Shown piece by piece: positions 1-8,890 of a stretch of DNA of 63,608 nt; the stretch's first letter is position 1; each line of letters begins with the position of its first letter. The notes under the pieces were generated by a model. It made no database searches, was not told the DNA's origin, and saw only the letters and a program-made list of their open reading frames with translations. The stretch is from Verrucomicrobiia bacterium. Its GTDB lineage: Bacteria; Verrucomicrobiota; Verrucomicrobiia; JABWAM01. Where the stretch lies: the NCBI GenBank assembly GCA_028687435.1, contig JAQUAF010000027.1, forward strand, positions 1 through 63,608, in the 5' to 3' direction. Made by a program: the position numbers and the translations under genes.

Positions 1-96
1 ACCCCCTCCCAAACAAGACAACAACTGAACAAAAAATTTTACCGAACTTGGAACAACACGGACCAACAAAATAACAACATTTTCAAACCGGCGGTT

Positions 97-822
97 TTAG
101 GACATTTTCAGACCGGCGCTTACACATGGCGCGGGACCTTTCAAAAATGCAATCCGTGTGTATCCCAAGGAAATCAAATGGTTCGTCAATTGATAACTTC
201 CTTCAAAATTTTTGCTGGTCACACTGCTGACTTTATCTTGCAATGGCCCAGTTGCTTCTGAATCTATTAAAACCACTTTTTGTCCTGCCCCATGAAGAAT
301 TGCCAATGCCTCATTATTGGCTTGGGTTCCATGGATGCCGCAAATTGGCATAAAAAGAGTTCCCATGGTCTTGAGTTGGTTCAATTGGATTGCCATATTC
401 AACAGCTCACATGCATCATGTTGGGGATTGAGGCAAACCAATTGAAAACCTTCTTCACGTGCCGTATCCTGCGCCCCCTGAATGATTTGCTCTATTCCAC
501 CCGGATGGGAATCCGTTTTGGAAAAAATCATTCCAAGGAGATTTTGCTGGCTTGGCAAACGGTTCAGATTGACCACCGTTCCTCGTTTGCGATGACGAGA
601 AAGCAACCCTTCTTGAACTAAATCGAGAATGGCGCGTCGAACCGTATTGCGAGAAATGCCATACTGATGGCAGAGAACCCCTTCTGTTGGAATCTGTCGG
701 CCCGGAGAAAGTTTTCCAGTCAATATTTGGGTTTTTAAAATTTTCTTCAATGCCACATAATGCGACTCACCATTGGGACGCGGTAATATTTCTGACTTTA
801 CTTTTGTGAAAATCTTGTGCAT
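97..822 (-). pseudogene. GntR-type regulator with LacI-like sensor, C-terminally truncated
   Basis: Transcriptional repressor of the hybrid type: an N-terminal GntR winged helix (motif LSPGRQIPTEGVL, then SRNTVRRAILDL and the wing HRKRGTVV) followed by the start of a periplasmic-binding-protein-like ligand domain (NLLGMIF, QGAQDTAREEGF, GYTRIAFLKGP). Such proteins usually have about 350-390 residues. This frame stops after about 240, right after the GYxRIAFL strand, and the stop lies beside a direct repeat (two copies of ACATTTTC-A/G-ACCGGCG at 79-118). I see the start and middle of the family but not the end, so it is probably a pseudogene. The ATG at 822 is preferred over an upstream TTG at 876; neither has a clear ribosome binding site. 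Confidence 0.7.
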
Positions 823-916
823 TAATAATTTAATGTTCCATTTAAGGAACTTTATTTTAAGGTTAAAATAAGACAAAACTGTTTATTTGTCAAATAAAAG
901 GAACAAAATTGTTTAT

Positions 917-2038
917 TTAATTTTTAAAGTCTCTTTTGGGCTTAAATGGGAGCTCAATCGCCTGCGGTTCAATCCAAACAACAGCATCTTCAGGTGTTTG
1001 ATTGACTGCCAGCGTTTCAAGTTGAGACCAAAGGCGGTCAACCACCTGCATTAAATCAATCTGGAGCAGAATTAGGGAATCCTCCTTGGCTTGCGGCAGG
1101 AAGGCGCCTTTATTGATATGAGTGGCCACCCAAAAATCACATCCGAGTCGAAAGCCCAGTTTTTTCAATGCCTGAATGGCTCCCGGAGTCAAAGCATCGT
1201 CAACACTCAACAAGCCGTCGGGAAGATTGCCACAGAACTTTTCACGCTCTTCAAAGAATCTCATAACGGCCCTATAGGCAAGTTCCTCACAGCCTTGGAT
1301 CGAAGGAGTGGCGTTGACATCTTGCATGGGATTCAAAACCCAACTCGAATGAATATCAGGGTTGAATTTGGCAAGGCCAGAGTGAAATATTGAAATAATA
1401 TGGTCGACAGTCTCCCGATTTGAATAAACAGGCGGCAGAAAGATGGGGCGATGGCAGCCCTGCTCAAGCAGCAGTTTGACTCCAAGCTCGACGAGATGCA
1501 CATGATTTATTTTGACACTCCATGGAAAGCAATCACGCGCTGAAAATGCAACACAGGGTGTTGAACAGTGAAGAAGCCAGCCGGGAATATGAAAATTTCC
1601 TGAATCAAGAAGAATGACACCATGAACGCGCCTTTGATTTAGATCAAACTCGAGGTCGCTGTACGAAGGAGGTTCTCCCTCGTTGGTTGGAAAATCCAAA
1701 TAGAATTTGATTCTCATCTTTCCCAACGCCGCCCGGTTTCGCATGTATTCGATAAACATTCTAAAGAACAACGGGAGATTTGATTGAAACAAATTGCAGT
1801 CAGAAGCCAGCGCAACCACCTTCTGACCTGCAAATGGCGAAACAAAAATTCCCACGCCATGTTTTCTTTCAATCACATGCTCAAATTCCAAATTTTGCAG
1901 ACACCGGTCCAAGGTAGCCACACTAACCTGCAAGTCCCTGCAGAGTTGTTTTACAGTTGGCAACTTGGCTTCGGGACCAAGACGATTTGCCAGGGAAACA
2001 AGCTGGTTGTGGACAGATTGAATTTTTGTAATTTTCAT
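917..2038 (-). CDS. GntR-type transcriptional regulator with LacI-like sensor domain
   Basis: A 373-residue regulator. The N-terminus is a winged helix (GPEAKLPTVKQLCRDLQVS, then TLDRCLQNLEFEHVIERKHG) with the GxGIFV wing. The rest is a LacI/periplasmic-binding-type domain (VHGVILLDSG, LLEQGCHRPIFLPP, DGLLSVDDALTPGAIQALKKLG), expected to bind a sugar or other small effector. The length is normal for the hybrid family. It lies tandem with the truncated relative downstream on the same strand, but the two are not close in sequence, so they are separate family members. The target operon is not evident. Family assignment is from visible motifs; the effector is unknown. Confidence 0.75.
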   Translation of the reverse strand: MKITKIQSVHNQLVSLANRLGPEAKLPTVKQLCRDLQVSVATLDRCLQNLEFEHVIERKHGVGIFVSPFAGQKVVALASDCNLFQSNLPLFFRMFIEYMRNRAALGKMRIKFYLDFPTNEGEPPSYSDLEFDLNQRRVHGVILLDSGNFHIPGWLLHCSTPCVAFSARDCFPWSVKINHVHLVELGVKLLLEQGCHRPIFLPPVYSNRETVDHIISIFHSGLAKFNPDIHSSWVLNPMQDVNATPSIQGCEELAYRAVMRFFEEREKFCGNLPDGLLSVDDALTPGAIQALKKLGFRLGCDFWVATHINKGAFLPQAKEDSLILLQIDLMQVVDRLWSQLETLAVNQTPEDAVVWIEPQAIELPFKPKRDFKN

Positions 2039-2407
2039 GGAAACACTAAACTCTCACCACCAAAAGAAAATTGCCACTTACAAGCAGTCATTTTCAACTC
2101 TTCTAGAATACTATAACACAAAAAGGGGTACTGTCAACATCATTCCTCTGCTTGCAGCGATTCGGGTGCTTGACAGAAAAGTTGGTGAACAACTTTTTGA
2201 AGGGGAAAACAACGACTTTTTAGATACAACTGCACTCTTTGGGCTGACTTTTGGCCCTGCTGATTGGCAAGAAGCAGCTGTTGTATTCAATATGGATGCT
2301 GATAGTCTCCATTTTCCCTGCAAAAATCCCGCACCAACAATTTTGTCAAACACCTCCGCTTCCCTTTCAGCCGCAACTCCAATTCGCGACGCACTGCGCC
2401 ACGAAAG
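2039..2407. other. intergenic region, no convincing gene
   Basis: About 370 bp between two minus-strand regulators. Open frames exist on both strands but none has a recognisable domain. The plus-strand frame reads protein-like between about 2130 and 2350 and could be a relic, which I cannot support further. The right end holds a degenerate copy of the 27-bp palindrome found at 7461 and 7951. Confidence 0.4.
2381..2407. repeat. degenerate copy of a 27-bp palindromic repeat
   Basis: Begins AATTCGCGACGCACTGCG like the intact copies at 7461-7487 and 7951-7977, but the right arm has decayed to CCACGAAAG. Confidence 0.7.
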
Positions 2408-3427
2408 TCAACGGGCTTCTCCGGGACAGTCCACCGACTCCCGCCAATCCAAGACACCCGGCACCCGCGGCGTTGGCGCCAATGTCATCTTACCTTGGAT
2501 GCGGTTCAGCATCACCTCCGCCGCCAGCGCCGCCAGCCCCGGAATATCCTGCCGCACCACGGTGATGGGCGGATTCCAGCAGGCGGCCAGCGGAAAATCG
2601 TCGAATCCGGAAAAGGACATTTGCCGTGGAATTTCCACGCGCGTCTCGCGCAAGCCCGCCAGCGCCCCCATCGAAAGCGCCTGGGAAAGCGCCGCCAAAA
2701 CGGTCGGCTGTCGCGAACCATCCCGGATTTCCAGGATCGCCCGACGGGCGGCGGCGGGGGTGTTTTCCATGTTCAAGACCTCCACCTCCCCGCCAAAAAC
2801 AGACGTGAAACCCTCGACACGCTCCTCCATGCTGCGATCCCCGCGCGGCGCGCTGAACAGAGTGATCCGGCGATGCCCCGCCTCATGAATCCTGGCGGCC
2901 AGTCCAGCCGCGGACTTCCGGTTGTCGGTGGCGATCAGCGGAATCGAATCGGGATGTCCCGGCCGGTCCAGCAAAACCAGGGGAAAAGCCTCCTCAAGCC
3001 CCGCCTCCGCCCGCCGCACCTTTGATCGCACCGGCGCCCACAAAATGCCATCCACTCCGCGCGCCAGCAAGATCCGCACCAACTCTCCCTCGGTCCGAAC
3101 GTTTTCCCCGCTATGCGCCACCAAAACCTGGTAACCAGCCTTGCGCAACTCGGTTTCGATGCCTTCTGTCAAAGCGCTAAAAAACGACAATTGTCCCGAG
3201 GGCAAAATCAGTCCGACCATCTGGCTGCGACGGGTGCGCAGGGAGCGGGCATGGACATTCGGCTGGTAACCCAGTTTCCGCGCCATCGCCTCAACCCGCC
3301 GGATGGTTTCGGGGGCATAGGTAAAACCATCGAACGCGTGGTTCAATATCTTCGAAACCGTGCAGGTCGAAAGCTGGAGGCGGCGCGCCAATTCAGCCAT
3401 GCTGATCCGTTGTGGGGAATGTTTCAT
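2408..3427 (-). CDS. LacI-family transcriptional regulator
   Basis: A 339-residue LacI/GalR protein of normal length. The helix-turn-helix is at the N-terminus (ISMAELARRLQLSTCTVSKIL), followed by the hinge (ARKLGYQPNVHARSLRT) and the periplasmic-binding-like core (VGLILPSG, VDGILWAPV, PLVLLDRPG, ISFSGFDDFPLA-type strand near the end). A repressor responding to a sugar is expected; the ligand cannot be read from sequence. GC content is higher here than in the regulator to its left. It is divergent from the LacI gene starting at 3765, and each could regulate the other or the glycosidase downstream. Confidence 0.9.
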   Translation of the reverse strand: MKHSPQRISMAELARRLQLSTCTVSKILNHAFDGFTYAPETIRRVEAMARKLGYQPNVHARSLRTRRSQMVGLILPSGQLSFFSALTEGIETELRKAGYQVLVAHSGENVRTEGELVRILLARGVDGILWAPVRSKVRRAEAGLEEAFPLVLLDRPGHPDSIPLIATDNRKSAAGLAARIHEAGHRRITLFSAPRGDRSMEERVEGFTSVFGGEVEVLNMENTPAAARRAILEIRDGSRQPTVLAALSQALSMGALAGLRETRVEIPRQMSFSGFDDFPLAACWNPPITVVRQDIPGLAALAAEVMLNRIQGKMTLAPTPRVPGVLDWRESVDCPGEAR

Positions 3428-3764
3428 TCAAAACACAAATCAAGTCCCGCTCCCGCCACGGCGGAACGGGACAACAGCCCGATGCTCGACGCTGAATCCG
3501 AAAAACCTGTCAAGCCTGTCCAAAAAAATCAATCCCAATTTCGCATCCTTTCTTCCGCCAACATTCAAATTCCCGAACATTAAATTGACTCCGGCGGAAT
3601 TTCGGCATGCCAAAAATTCGCGCCATGCCGGAATGGCTTCAATCCCAAGGCTCGACGCAGAAAACCAACAAGGAGGGAACCCGCACCGCTTGCCCGATTT
3701 TGGGGCGGCTGTAAAAAAATTTGCCTTTTTTAAAAAAAGATGATACTATGTAGAATCAAAATTC
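3428..3764. other. divergent intergenic region with dispersed repeat
   Basis: Separates two divergent LacI-type genes. It contains a short hairpin repeat (AAGTCCCGCTCCCGCC...GGCGGAACGGGAC, about 3440-3472) that recurs at 19089-19120, and an A/T-rich tract next to the start at 3765. No ORF or clear sigma-70 promoter could be fixed. Confidence 0.5.
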
Positions 3765-4847
3765 ATGAAACCTTGCACCCAGGCCGATGTGGCCAGAAAA
3801 CTGAAAATCTCCCAACGAACCGTCGCGACGGTGCTGGGCAAGGTCAAAACCAATTCAACTGCCCGCGTCAGCGACCGTTTGCGCCGGCGCATCCTTCAAG
3901 CTTCTCAAAAACTTGGTTATACCCCCCACCTCTACGCCCAGGCGCTTCGAAATAAACGCAGCGGTTTGATCGGGCTTCTCCAGTTTGGCGCAACATCAAA
4001 CCTCAACAACCTTCGAATCCACCATCTGACCCGGCTGCTCCAGCAACAGGGCTGCATGCCGTTGCACCACTGCATCGACTGGTTTCAGGGAAACGTCAAA
4101 CCCTCGCTCGACTTTTTTCATGGCGCCCGGGCGGAAGGCATCATTCTGATTTCCCCTCCCATGTGGATCCCCAGGGATGGACTGGCCCTGCTGTCCAAAT
4201 GTCAGATTCCCATGACCGTCATGGACGGGATGCGATTGCCAGGCGTTCCCCAGATCCGAAGCGACATCCGCCAGGGCATGCGCGATCTGACCCGGCATCT
4301 TTTGGAGCAGGGGCATCTCCAACTGACCCTGCAGATTCGCCGATGGAAAGACAATCCGCGGGAACGATCCTATTGGCAAATTCAGGAAAGAATCCAGGGA
4401 TTTCAGGATGCAATTAACGCCTTTGAGACGAAGGGTAAAAATGTGAAAGGCGGCGTATTTTATGCGGAAGGAGAACAGGACTGGAGAAACCCCTATGAAA
4501 TGGGTTATCGCGCAATGGAACAGCTTCTTGCCCAACGCCCCCGCCCCCACGCAACGCTTTGCGGCAATGACCTGTGGGCCGTCGGCGCCATGGCCTGCTG
4601 CGCGGCCAAAGGATTGAAAATTCCGGACGACATGGCCATCACCGGCTTCGACAATGACGCGATCTCCGAATACACCGTCCCTTCCCTGACCACCGTTGAA
4701 CAGCAAAACGAAATTCTGGCCGTCGAAACCGTCCGGCTTCTCATGGAGCGCATCAATCCGCCCCCCCAGAAAAAAAATCCGGAAGTGATCAAAGTGCCCT
4801 GCCGCCTCATTGTCCGGGCTTCGAGCGGCAAACATTCAAAGACATAA
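3765..4847 (+). CDS. LacI-family transcriptional regulator
   Basis: A 360-residue regulator. The N-terminal helix-turn-helix reads TQADVARKLKISQRTVATVLG, followed by a hinge (ASQKLGYTPHLYAQALRNKRSG) and an effector domain with the closing strands DDMAITGFDNDAISEYTVPSLTTVEQ, typical of LacI/GalR proteins. It ends just before the GH36-like glycosidase and is probably co-transcribed with it, which suggests control of alpha-galactoside use. That functional link is inference from position. Confidence 0.9.
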   Translation: MKPCTQADVARKLKISQRTVATVLGKVKTNSTARVSDRLRRRILQASQKLGYTPHLYAQALRNKRSGLIGLLQFGATSNLNNLRIHHLTRLLQQQGCMPLHHCIDWFQGNVKPSLDFFHGARAEGIILISPPMWIPRDGLALLSKCQIPMTVMDGMRLPGVPQIRSDIRQGMRDLTRHLLEQGHLQLTLQIRRWKDNPRERSYWQIQERIQGFQDAINAFETKGKNVKGGVFYAEGEQDWRNPYEMGYRAMEQLLAQRPRPHATLCGNDLWAVGAMACCAAKGLKIPDDMAITGFDNDAISEYTVPSLTTVEQQNEILAVETVRLLMERINPPPQKKNPEVIKVPCRLIVRASSGKHSKT

Positions 4848-4965
4848 ACAACAATTTGGGGTATTCCGGAGGCAGCGTGGAAAATCCAGGGTACATGTAT
4901 TATCATCTGTATCCAAAATCGGAATAAGGTTTTCCCGAAAACCGCCCAAAAAACCTGGTCCCGCC

Positions 4966-6882
4966 TTGAACGACATCATCTCCCTTTCCCCCAAAACCGG
5001 GATTTTCAGCATCCATCTTCCCGGTTATCCCCCCATCCGAAGCCAGAGCAGGCTTTGGTTCGGGAATTCCCCCGCCGGCGGCATCCCCTTGCGATGGAAA
5101 CGCGAAAGAGGTTCCGCCAAAAACTTCAAATGCGAAAATAAATTTGGCAAATGGTCGTTGCAATTTGTCATCGTCACCCAGCCGGAAGGACCAACCCTGC
5201 GAATCTTCCTGCGCGGCAGGATCAAAAAAAATCTCCCAAAATTGACCCTCGCGCCCCTTTGCGTCCGGCGTCTGCCTGCCGATCACGTGTTGGAACACGG
5301 GCGGGCGGGCGGGCATTGCCATTTGACCCTGGCCAGGCTCTTGAAACAAAAACGCCCTTTCCGGGGCGGTTTTCAGCACATCCTGACTTATCGGGGAAAA
5401 TCGCTGCAAATCTCCAATCCCCAGATGCAAAACCACCTGACCTGGATCACCGGATCAATCCACGGAAACTCAACGGTTGATCTCAAGGTCGAAACCGAAT
5501 CGGGGGACGCGGTCAGGGGACAAAAGATTTGCGCGGAGATGGTTTCCCTGCGCGTCTCAAGCAATGGGCATGATCTGATGCGATCATGGGCCGCCGAAAA
5601 TGTGGAGGTTAAAAAAAATCCGGCTCCCATGAAAGCCGGTTGGAACTCATGGGATTACTACCGATGGACCGTCACCGAGGAGGATGTTCTGAAAAACGCG
5701 GAATTCATCGCCTCGGATCCCGTTCTTTCCAGGCATGTCCGCCGGATCATCGTTGATGACGGGTGGCAATACTGTTACGGGGAATGGGAGGCCAATTCCC
5801 TGTTTCCGTCCGGGATGGAACGTCTGGCGCGCAAGCTGCGGACAATGAAATTCGAGGCGGGACTTTGGATCGCCCCCTCCATTGTCGAACCGCAGGCGCG
5901 CATTGCGCAGATCCAAACCGAAATGCTGGCAAAGGGGGAGTCGGGACTGCCCTGCCTGTCCTTTTCCTGCATGGAACGGCATGGGTTTGTCCTGGACCCC
6001 ACCGTGCCAAAGGTCCAAAAACATCTTTTCAAGATTTTCCGCCGATATGTCAGTTTTGGCTACAGCCATTTCAAACTCGATTTCCTGCGCCAGACGCTGG
6101 GCGCCCCCCGCTTCGCCAATCCGGCTGTTCCACGAGGCAAGATCATCCGAACCCTTCTCGATCCCATCAGGCGGGCCACAGCCGCGCACGCGACGATCAT
6201 GGGATGCAATTATCCATTTGAAGCCGGAAACGCCTGTGTGGATGAAGTCCGGATTTCGTCGGATATTCTGGCAAACTGGGATGCGGTCCGCGAAAACTCC
6301 GTCTCAATCGCCTCGCGCTTCTGGAGCAATGGGATATTCTGGCGAAATGACCCGGATTTCGTCCTCTGCCGCGGCTTGGAAACAGCCAGCGATCCCGACC
6401 AATTCAACTTGAAGCCCCTTCTGGTCCTTGTGAAACCCGCGTCAAAAGACGTTCCCGCAACTTATGGCCAATCCCTGGTCGGCAACCGGGAAAACGAGGT
6501 GAAAGTCCTTCTGAGCATGGCGCTGATCAGCGGCGGAATGGTGAATCTTTCCGACAACCTGCCGCGGTTGAATCGAAAGGGGTTGCAACTGGCCCGAAAA
6601 GTGGTCGCTGCGGAAAACGGAAAGGCCGGCATCCCCCTTGATTTGTTCCGTTCCGAACACCCATCCTGCTGGCTGCAGGAATTGGGCAACCGCCGCGCAC
6701 GCATCCTTTTGATCAACTGGAAGGATTCACCCCAACGGTTGGGCATGGACTTGATCAAGCAGGGGTTTGGCAACCATCTCCGGGCCACGGACTTCTGGAC
6801 CGGCAAGCCGGTCAAAATTCTCCATGGAAAAATCCAATCAACATTACCCCCCCGCTCCTGCCTGCTGACGGAAGTAAATTAA
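4966..6882 (+). CDS. alpha-galactosidase-like glycoside hydrolase (GH36/melibiase type)
   Basis: A large glycosidase with an N-terminal beta-sandwich, a TIM-barrel core and a C-terminal beta domain. Core motifs: GWNSWDYY at the barrel start, IIVDDGWQY, MKFEAGLWIAP, FKLDFLRQ (the Asp fits the family nucleophile) and EVRISSDILANWD (the Asp fits the acid/base). The C-terminus has ILLINWKD and TDFWTGK. The frame is open back to 4810 but overlaps the end of the LacI gene, and residues before about LNDIISL do not look like the family, so I place the start at the TTG at 4966. No good ribosome site is visible, and the true start or an N-terminal frameshift is uncertain. No signal peptide is seen in this frame, so location is unclear. 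Confidence 0.75.
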   Translation: MNDIISLSPKTGIFSIHLPGYPPIRSQSRLWFGNSPAGGIPLRWKRERGSAKNFKCENKFGKWSLQFVIVTQPEGPTLRIFLRGRIKKNLPKLTLAPLCVRRLPADHVLEHGRAGGHCHLTLARLLKQKRPFRGGFQHILTYRGKSLQISNPQMQNHLTWITGSIHGNSTVDLKVETESGDAVRGQKICAEMVSLRVSSNGHDLMRSWAAENVEVKKNPAPMKAGWNSWDYYRWTVTEEDVLKNAEFIASDPVLSRHVRRIIVDDGWQYCYGEWEANSLFPSGMERLARKLRTMKFEAGLWIAPSIVEPQARIAQIQTEMLAKGESGLPCLSFSCMERHGFVLDPTVPKVQKHLFKIFRRYVSFGYSHFKLDFLRQTLGAPRFANPAVPRGKIIRTLLDPIRRATAAHATIMGCNYPFEAGNACVDEVRISSDILANWDAVRENSVSIASRFWSNGIFWRNDPDFVLCRGLETASDPDQFNLKPLLVLVKPASKDVPATYGQSLVGNRENEVKVLLSMALISGGMVNLSDNLPRLNRKGLQLARKVVAAENGKAGIPLDLFRSEHPSCWLQELGNRRARILLINWKDSPQRLGMDLIKQGFGNHLRATDFWTGKPVKILHGKIQSTLPPRSCLLTEVN

Positions 6883-6983
6883 ATCCGCCTGTGCCAGACA
6901 ACTTTTCGCGCCGGAATAAACGGAAATTACGGGGTTGTTTGGCCATGCATCCGAATAGGGCCTTGCGCAAAAATTCCTGAACA

Positions 6984-7253
6984 TCATTGCGCCGGGACGC
7001 GGCACCCGGATGGAACACGCGCGGCGTCCGCTTCGTCTTTCTTTCTCCCGGCCACAAGGGCAACCGCCGCGCAACTGACAAGGGAGTTCAAGAGAAAAAG
7101 CAAACCGTTGAAAAATGGCTCGAATAGCATCAGCGCAAAAATAATGGGCGCCGAGGGAACACCCATGGGGTCCAACACGATCTTGATCAAGGCCACCCAT
7201 AACACGGCGGCGGCGGCAATGGCGGAACGCACTGCCGCCATAACGTCTGGCAT
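6984..7253 (-). CDS. possible small membrane protein or relic
   Basis: An 89-residue frame with two hydrophobic stretches (AAVRSAIAAAAVLWVALIKIV and FNGLLFLLNSLVSCAAVALVAG) followed by a charged tail. The hydrophobic pattern is membrane-like, but there is no clear ribosome site and no recognised family, and it lies in repeat-rich DNA. It may be a fragment of a larger transporter-like gene. Confidence 0.25.
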   Translation of the reverse strand: MPDVMAAVRSAIAAAAVLWVALIKIVLDPMGVPSAPIIFALMLFEPFFNGLLFLLNSLVSCAAVALVAGRKKDEADAARVPSGCRVPAQ

Positions 7254-7460
7254 TCGGATAGGTCGGTGACAACCTGGATGGCGTTCATCGGATCTTTATT
7301 GAGTGCCTCCGGGCGGAGACAAACATCAGACTGCCCCATCCCATCGCCGTCCGGCAGGCCGGCTCCCCAGCGTCAGTTTTCCAAACTTTTGCATCGTTTG
7401 TTTTTCAGACTTAAAGCTTCGGGCATGCCGTAGCTCAAGACCCCGGCATGATGCAAGCCC

Positions 7461-7487
7461 AATTCGCGACGCACTGCGTCGCGAATT
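7461..7487. repeat. 27-bp perfect palindrome (REP-like)
   Basis: Arms AATTCGCGACGCA and TGCGTCGCGAATT around a single central C. Identical to the copy inside the nuclease gene at 7951-7977; a decayed copy lies at 2381. Confidence 0.9.
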
Positions 7488-7612
7488 GGGAATCGCCCCG
7501 CAAAACAAAGCCGGGAGGTTCCCTCTTTCGCCAAAATGCCGCCGTCTGGCGGGGTGCAAGGAAAACTCCTCCATCCATTTGACAAGTTCTGTCAATCGAC
7601 CCATGGGAAGGC

Positions 7613-8890
7613 ATGAACAAAAAAAATCCGCCCAACTCATCGAAATCGGTCCTTACTCCACCTCAACAATATCCGGGCGCCCGGAGAAGTTTCAACAGGC
7701 TGCTCACAAATTTACGCACACTCATCCAACAGGCAAGACAACAAGCCTTGAGATCAGTGGACACCATTCAGGTTCGCACCTGTTGGGAAATAGGCAAACA
7801 TATCGTGGAATTTGAACAAGGAGGAACAGCGCGCGCCCAATACGGGGCTCAACTATTGTCCCGGCTGGCAGAAAGGCTGACGTCCGAATTCGGCAAGGGG
7901 TTCGACATCAGCAACCTGCGACACATGAGGGATTTTTACCAGACCTTCCCAATTCGCGACGCACTGCGTCGCGAATTGAGCTGGACTCATTACCGCACCC
8001 TATTGCGTGTGGAAGATGAAAAATCCCGCCTCTGGTACATGCAGGAAGCGGCCAGCCAAAACTGGAGTTCCCGCGCGCTCGAACGCCAAATCGGCACCTG
8101 TTACTGCGAACGCCTGCTGATGAGCGGTGACAAACAAAACACAAGCGACAAGACCAAAAATAACGCTTCAAAACAGGCGTCTCCGGCCAGGGAAATGGTT
8201 CGCGAGCCGGTTATGCTTGAATTTCTTGGTTTTCCAAATCCGGGACAGGTGAATGAATCGAAATTGGAACAGGCGTTGATTGATAATTTGCAGACCTTCA
8301 TGTTGGAATTGGGCAAGGGCTTCGCATTTGTCGCCAGACAACAAAGGATCAGCACGGAATCAAAGGATTTCTATATTGATCTGGTCTTTTATAATTACCT
8401 TCTCAAGTGTTTCGTTTTATTCGACCTGAAAGCCGGCGAACTAACCCATCAGGACATCGGCCAATTGGACATGTACGTCCGCATGTACGACGACCAACGG
8501 CGCGGTCCCGGGGACAATCCCACTGTCGGCATCATCCTCTGCGCCAAAAAGGATTCCTCCATTGTGCGTTATTCCATTCTGCACGAAAACAAACATCTTT
8601 TGGCCACAAAATACAAACTGGTGCTTCCCGCAGCCAGGGAATTGCAATTGGAAATCGAACGCGAACGGCGCAATTTGCTGGAGACAGCAAGCTTTTCATC
8701 CAAATCCATCGAGAAGGAAGATAAAAAAGAAAAACGGACCTGCTCAGCGCAAAAAAATCGATTCGTCAAACCGAATCAAATCATTCCTCCGACAAAATTT
8801 TTTCCATCTCCGCGTGATCGCGCCGGGAGGCAAAATCCGAAAAGGATTCCCCGATCTTCCTTTGTTCGGAATAATGGCGGAAGATCCTGA
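7613..8890 (+). CDS. YhcG-type PDDEXK nuclease domain protein (DUF1016)
   Basis: Carries the DUF1016 N-terminal helical domain (LLTNLRTLIQQARQQALRSV, RLTSEFGKGFDISNLRHMRDFYQ, ELSWTHYRTLLRVED) and a C-terminal PDDEXK-like nuclease fold (MLELGKGFAFVARQQRI, DFYIDLVFYNYLLKCFVLFDLK with the D...DLK catalytic pattern, YDDQRRGPGDNPTVGIILC). Family members are about 350-375 residues; this one has about 50 extra residues rich in K/R/P that overlap the convergent reductase gene by 110 bp, probably an extension after loss of the original stop. An intact 27-bp palindrome is embedded in frame and encodes PIRDALRREL just before the conserved SWTHYR. The cellular role of the family is not settled; links to mobile DNA or defence are often proposed. 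Confidence 0.85.
   Translation: MNKKNPPNSSKSVLTPPQQYPGARRSFNRLLTNLRTLIQQARQQALRSVDTIQVRTCWEIGKHIVEFEQGGTARAQYGAQLLSRLAERLTSEFGKGFDISNLRHMRDFYQTFPIRDALRRELSWTHYRTLLRVEDEKSRLWYMQEAASQNWSSRALERQIGTCYCERLLMSGDKQNTSDKTKNNASKQASPAREMVREPVMLEFLGFPNPGQVNESKLEQALIDNLQTFMLELGKGFAFVARQQRISTESKDFYIDLVFYNYLLKCFVLFDLKAGELTHQDIGQLDMYVRMYDDQRRGPGDNPTVGIILCAKKDSSIVRYSILHENKHLLATKYKLVLPAARELQLEIERERRNLLETASFSSKSIEKEDKKEKRTCSAQKNRFVKPNQIIPPTKFFPSPRDRAGRQNPKRIPRSSFVRNNGGRS
7951..7977. repeat. 27-bp palindrome embedded in the nuclease CDS
   Basis: Same 27 bp as 7461-7487, here inside the reading frame, contributing residues between FYQTFP and LSWTHYR without breaking the frame. Confidence 0.9.

Larger units (their letters stand above)
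6883..7612. other. 730-bp region of relics and repeats
   Basis: Contains a repeat starting GACAACTTTT (about 6896-6990) with a close relative at 47697-47790, a perfect 27-bp palindrome at 7461, and possible membrane-protein debris on the minus strand. No complete gene is evident. Confidence 0.5.
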
